Below, piece by piece: positions 58,207-64,000 of a stretch of 64,000 nt of DNA. Source of the DNA: Pseudorasbora parva (lineage: Eukaryota > Chordata > Actinopteri > Cypriniformes > Gobionidae). A model generated the notes under the pieces. That model saw nothing but the letters and a program-made list of their open reading frames with translations. It was not told where the DNA came from and ran no database searches. The stretch spans positions 51,349,018-51,413,017 of the forward strand of contig NC_090173.1 in assembly GCF_024679245.1 (NCBI RefSeq). Direction: 5' to 3'. Position 1 is the first letter of the stretch; every line of letters begins with the position of its first letter. Both the position numbers and the translations under genes were made by a program.

Positions 58207-60383
58207 CAGAGGTGTGGACTCGAGTCATGTGACTTGGACTCGAGTCAGACTCGAGTCATGAATTTGATGACTTTGGACTCGACTCGACAAAATGTACAAA
58301 GACTTGCAACTCGACTTGGACTTTAACATCAATGACTCGTGACTTCACTTGGACTTGAGCCTTATGACTCGAGAAGACTTGCTACTTTTTGGCAATTTTT
58401 CTTTCACACGGCCGCGCTGCTCTCAGTGAAAAAAAGCTGCACCTGTATGCATGCAGAGAGCACGCGCGCTGCCAGCACGAGTCACGACATCCAATCACTG
58501 TAGTCCCACGTTGGTTTGATTCGACAGTATCCATAGCTACCAAGTCCGCATATAACACGTGACTTATTTGGGCTTCTTTTTTTGGCAAGTCGCGGTAAAA
58601 AATCTCGAGTTGCGGGTCGCGGTTTTTTGGGCTTATTTAAAAAAATGTGGTTGCTTGTTAGGAAAATATGACAAGCAACTTCGTTTCTTTACATTTATGG
58701 TCGCTGTTTTGTCCAAATACATTGCCTGACACTGTCTTCTCACAGCTAATAGCCATAGTGCAACGATACAAGTGCTGTATTCATTCGTCCTCATACATCT
58801 CGCCTCCTTCCCCTCTTTGAAGAAAAATTGCGTTCAACGTGCAGGCATGTGATGTGATGTTATAAATGTAATGAGAGATCGTAGACGTAAATAGACGAAT
58901 ACATTTTATTATTATTTTTTACAAACAATGCAACCAGCAGAGATATACAGAGATGGAGAGGAAACAGGAGGTGAGCCACCTAATTTAATTTTAAAAATAT
59001 TTTTTTATAATGTAGGCTATTTATTATGACTATTATTATTTGGCTATTATAAAAATAAATAATAAAAAAAGTATAGGCTACTAATAATAACAGTAGGTAT
59101 GGTTCGAATGTATATTATTATAAACATGTCTCTATATTGCAGCGCTCTCAGTGTTTTCCAGGGCACCAACTCCCAATCATAGACTGTAAAAAAAGTGCAT
59201 ATTAATCCTAAATAGTAGCTATGTGAAATTAGTAATTTTCAACACTCTTTAGGGCAGATTGCACATTGAGATGCAGGGCTTATCCTTTTTACGGTTTATA
59301 GTGTGCATGTTCACCACTGCTCCTTATATGTGTGCAATAACTCCGACTGGAGTTACCATAATCCTTCACGTCACTTTTTCTCTTTTTCCATCTCCAAACC
59401 TCTTCTGTTCACAGTCTTTATTGCAACTTAAAGAATTTTGTAAAATCCCATCTGTATTTGCTTTTTAAACTCCATGAGATTTCAATTTAATATGTTGCAG
59501 GCACATTTATTGATACATTATTAATCATAAATTATACTGATGATAATAAATAATATAATAATATTGGGCTTGTTTTGGGCCCCCCACCCCTCTAGGTATT
59601 CTTCATACCTGAGAAGAATATGAAACAGATGTCAGGAAATCTATAGCCTCACATGTTGTATTTGAACTCTTTACTCATATCAATGCTGTTGTGTCAATAT
59701 TCATTGTCTATTATACACTACGGTATACAATAATATTTCAGTTTCAGTGTATGCAATATTAAGAATATTTTCACTGCTTCAAAAGTCATAAGAAAGCCCT
59801 TTCCCTCCAGAAACTGAAGTCATATGCTTTGCCATGGCAAGCTGGCATAAAAAGTATAGCAAAACAAAATAATTGAATAAATTAAATTATTAAAGTAAAC
59901 CAAATTAAACCAAAAATAAGCTAATCAATATTCCCATAATGGCCCTAAGTTTAGGCTAAAAGGACCCATATCTATTTGAAAGTTGAACTGTTTTGCAATA
60001 AGGTCAACACAATACAGGACTGAAGCTGCTGTGCATTGTTCTAGTGCAATATGCTGCTGAAATACAAGCATTTTCTGTGAAAATTTACATTTTCTGTTTT
60101 TTTACTATATTTGCTTAATGTCATTGTATAAAAAGAGGTTTAAATAAATACAAATCTTACAGACATACATAATTTGTATAATTTTTTTTTTTGTGGTAAG
60201 ATGACTTGAAGTGACTCGAAACTAAAATGGTAGGACTTTGGACTCGACTTGAGACTTGTTGGCTTTGACTTCTGACTCGACTCGAGACTTGACTCATCTT
60301 TGACTCGACTTGACTCGGGACTCGAGGGCAAAGACTTGAGACTTACTTGTGACTTGCATAACAATGACTTTGTCCCACCTCTG
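58207..60383. mobile_element. Inner hAT-type element (CAGAGGTG ends)
   Basis: CAGAGGTGTGGACTCGAGTC at the left pairs with GTCCCACCTCTG at the right. Sub-terminal GACTCGAG/ACTTG words are reiterated on both sides (58217-58385, 60200-60370). Perfect 8-bp duplication ACAAGTAG (58199-58206, 60384-60391). 2177 bp; no transposase frame is supported, so it is non-autonomous or decayed. Confidence 0.93.
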
Positions 60384-60900
60384 ACAAGTAGTGACGCTAC
60401 TAGCTTAACTACATTTTTCAGTAGCGTGTTGGTAGCGTCGCTGTTTTCTCAATGAAATAGCTTTTCAGTAGCGAAGCTCTTCTGTTGATCAAGTAGTGCG
60501 GTAGCGTCCACACAAGCTAACGTTACATTTCCCCAAGCATTTCTGAGGATCAAGCTCAAATTGGAAACACAAAGTCTTCATATACTTCACTTTCTACGCT
60601 CCTTTCTGCCTCGCGCAGACACGCACAGATGTGCGCGCGAGCCTTTCAAAGTACTCATTTGGCATTAAGCGCGTAAAGACGGGATAGGCGCGTGCACATT
60701 CGCACTATCTAGTTGACTTTTTTTTCCCGAGCGCTCAATTAGCTGTTGCACGCGCATCGTCCGCGCGGTGACAAAAGAGAAATGGCAAAGTTTGAAAATA
60801 ATTTATTGTGTCTCTTAAACACCTCTTAAAAGTATCGGGGTCCACCTGGCCACCTCTTGATATGAATGAAATAATAAAACTTGTTTGTGTGGGAGATAGA

Positions 60901-60901
<1 letters not shown>

Positions 60902-60966
<65 letters not shown>
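60902..60966. repeat. (CA)n microsatellite, first of three
   Basis: About 32 CA units. Confidence 0.95.
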
Positions 60967-60969
<3 letters not shown>

Positions 60970-61063
60970 ATTGTGACATATGGGGACATTCCATAGGCGT
61001 AATGGTTTTTATACTGTACAAACCATATTTTCTATCCCCTTACACTGCCCCAAAACCTACCCA

Positions 61064-61180
<117 letters not shown>

Positions 61181-61366
61181 CCCTAAACCTACCCATCACA
61201 GGAAACATTCTGCATTTTTACTTTCTAAAAAAAACACATCCTGTATGATTTACAAGCATTACAAAAAGTGTGGACATGGGTAATGTCCTCATATTTCACC
61301 CTCTCCTGTTATACCTGTGTCATACCCATGGCATTATACACATTTGTGTCCTCATATCTCACAACA

Positions 61367-61506
<140 letters not shown>

Positions 61507-61737
61507 TTAGGCTACATGTTGTTGTTGGTGTTTTTTTTGCCATGTTGGTACTGTTTGGATCAGGTCTAAATTATTTTGCTACTGTACTCTTTGACTTTTT
61601 TTTTGTTTTTTTTGTACAAGTTGAGTTTTACATTAACTTTCAGTTTGTCCTGCAAAAGTGCCCAAGTCTAAATTGAGCATAAATGCAAACACACAGGTGC
61701 ATAAGCATATCATACACATACAGATGAACATACTGTA

Positions 61738-63240
61738 CACAGTAAAATCCCCAGTGTTAAATCAACACTGCTCAGAGTGTATTTGGTCCCACTCCACAGA
61801 GAGTTAAAATAACACTGAAGCGGTGATAAAGTTAATAAGATAATTAAGAGATTAATTAAGTAATGATTGAACCATTAGTGATGAACACCTGATGGTAACG
61901 AGCAGAATCACTCAAGGACAGAGAAACACAAGATCTACAACTGACTTCAGCCATAGCCTTAGATGAAATCAACTGAAGATAAAAGAAGACATCAAATCTC
62001 TGAAGGAGGATTAAACAACTCCACAATTACTTTTGTCAAACTGTACTTCTACATATGTTTTTATTGAGAATGAACAGAGGTTTAGATACTGATGTTTTAT
62101 GGAAATCATTTGATCACCATATTGGTGATTAGTGTTTCATTTAGTTGACCAGTTTGACTTTAACTTAACATTTCAAGTGTTAAACTCACTTAGTAGCAGT
62201 GTTTAGCCAAAACACATTTTTTTGGCAAAGAAATGTGATCTTGTTACATGCATCATACAGTTTGTTGTCAAGTTTTAAAGATCAAGCTCACCAATCTTAT
62301 ACTGAACAAAAGCAGTTGTTTGTTTTTAAGTAAATTGATCATCAATGTGAAAATCTTGGCACAAATTAAACAGAATTTAGATATCTTAATTGGGGGGGGC
62401 GGTATTTGGACACAGACATCAAGAATCAGCATATGAATCTCAACAATGGTGACATGTTTTTATGCCACAATGCATTTCTGGGAGCGGACCAATTATAAAA
62501 CTCATGGCTCCCAGCATGCATTGCAGCATGAAGCATATCACCATTGTTGAGAATCATATGTTGATTCTTGATATCTTGCTAAAATAATTGGTTCTGTAAC
62601 TTTTGGAAGAAAAAAAAATCTAAATTCAAAATCTGACCCGTGGCAAATATATATATATATATATATATATACTCACACATTTAGTCACTGATGAGATTAG
62701 TAAATCATTCCATTTCATTATGAAAACCATATGAACTGATTTGCTTCTGGATTCCATTGTAACTAAGTAAGTGAACAAAACACTGTTAGCAACACTGCTC
62801 TTCAAAAGCCAAGTCAAACTGCCCAACTAAAGGAAACAGAGATCAGCATAATGGTGACCAAACATTTTCCATAAAACATCAACATCTAAACCTGTTAATT
62901 CTCAATAAGAGCTTATGTAGACGAACAGTATGACAGGAATAACTGTGCAGTTGTTTAATCCTCTGATGAGATCTTCAGAGATTTAATGTCTTCTTTTATC
63001 TTCAGTTGATTTCATCTAAGGCTATGGCTGAAGTCAGTTGTAGATCTTGTGATTCTCTTTCCTTCAGTGATTATGCTCGTTATCATCAGGTGTTCATCAC
63101 TAATTGTTCAATCACCACTTAATTAATCTCTTAATTATCTCATTAACTTTAACACGGCTTCAGTGTTATTTTAACTCTCTGTGGAGTGGGACCAAATACA
63201 CTCTGAGCAGTGTTGATTTAACACTGGGGATTTTACTGTG
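61738..63240. mobile_element. 1.5-kb TA-flanked fold-back element, copy 2 (complete)
   Basis: CACAGTAAAATCCCCAGTG at 61738 is exactly mirrored at the right (CACTGGGGATTTTACTGTG ending 63240), with TA on both sides (61736-61737, 63241-63242). 1503 bp. It is the near-exact reverse complement of copy 1, differing mainly by a longer (AT)n tract at 62646-62672, one extra base in the G run near 62392 and the intact left tip. No transposase. Confidence 0.93.
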
Positions 63241-63565
63241 TAGACACACACACACTCTCAACACCTGGTTTTATTAATATAATGGATCACATGTTTTTGA
63301 ATGGCTGAAAAAGTATGCATGTCTATATGCTTGACTTTTATTGATCACTGACATAGCATTAATATGAATGAAGTTGGTTTAATATAAATTAAATAAATAA
63401 AAGTAGCTTAGATGTAGTAAACTACTTTTGTCAAGTTGCTGTAGCTTAGCTTGCTACATTTCCCAGGTGGTTAGCTTCAGTGTAGTGAAGCTTAATTTAA
63501 TGTAGAGTAACTGGTAGCTTAGCTCACTACATTTTCCAAGTAGCTTGCCCAACACTGATGATTAA

Positions 63566-64000
63566 TAACATGCTCACGCCATCAGGACACACGATTTGCA
63601 TTTTCCCTTGAATGTGTAGGCTACTGGTATTTTAAGTTCTTTACAGATCGTGTTGCATTGTACCTTGAGGATTAAAATTACAGAGACAATTACTTGACTC
63701 ATTTTTCCTTCCACTCAACAGCAAGTATGACCAGAAGAACTGTTTTGCAGAGAGAAACTAGGATAACTTAAGCATCACATTTATGAAAGGATGGCATTCA
63801 TCAATACTTAATACTATTTTTAGTACTACAACTATACAGGTTAGAACATCATCAATATACAATATTGATAATACATGTCACTTAATACCACCACATACGC
63901 ATTATAAGTTAACCCAGAGATCGGTATGACGTTGCCATAACGATCCAGTAGTATTGGATCTGATCCAGCTACGTCATCGTGCTACAGGCTGCAGCGAGGG
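63566..64000. other. No gene or repeat recognised
   Basis: Right edge of the window outside the outer hAT element. AT-rich, without supported coding, RNA or transposon features. Confidence 0.5.

Overview
The window reads as nuclear DNA of a ray-finned fish, most likely a cyprinid (zebrafish/carp relatives). The evidence is GT-AG introns, many (CA)n and (AT)n microsatellites, and dense Tc1/mariner, hAT, MITE and LTR-type repeats of kinds familiar from cyprinid genomes. Nothing looks bacterial or like an operon. I ran no database search; names rest on recognising protein families, and exon models rest on splice sites and reading-frame continuity worked out by hand.

Genes (1-27 kb). Three host genes are supported. 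(1) The last two coding exons of snu13/nhp2l1 (15.5K RNA-binding protein of U4 snRNP and box C/D snoRNPs) lie on the + strand and end at 1843; the exon with the ATG is not visible. (2) On the - strand at 8552-3623, an intact 11-exon gene encodes about 680 aa: an N-terminal THAP zinc finger joined to a Kolobok-like transposase-type domain. snu13 and this gene are convergent. (3) On the - strand at 25808-12647, an intact kelch-like (BTB-BACK-Kelch) gene with 10 coding exons encodes 621 aa, with one kelch blade per exon over the last six exons. Their introns hold Tc1 remnants, hAT-type MITEs, fold-back repeats and a tRNA-like tandem repeat.

LTR region (28.4-37 kb). A defective class I-like endogenous retrovirus (+ strand: LTR, gag remnant, RT, RNase H, start of integrase; 3' end lost) is split inside RT by a Ty3/Gypsy element in the opposite orientation (30242-34747). 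The Gypsy element has short LTRs, a 5-bp target duplication, a tRNA-Ser-like primer site and a polypurine tract. Both are broken by stops and frameshifts.

Transposon graveyard (37-64 kb). I see no host gene here. There are nested DNA transposons whose target-site duplications can be read directly: a hAT-type element inside another hAT-type element (58168-63565); two near-identical 1.5-kb TA-flanked elements in inverted orientation (about 54223-55707 and 61738-63240); a Tc1 element with an almost intact transposase (47508-49128); an element with a 6-bp duplication inside an older copy of the 1.5-kb family (49216-50400); and a 517-bp element with a 9-bp duplication (45210-45726) that has an inverted relative at 38637-39145.

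I found no clearly new biological system. The most distinctive items are the intact multi-exon THAP/Kolobok-type gene, the recent inverted pair of 1.5-kb elements, and several repeat families whose target-duplication lengths do not fit the most common superfamilies.
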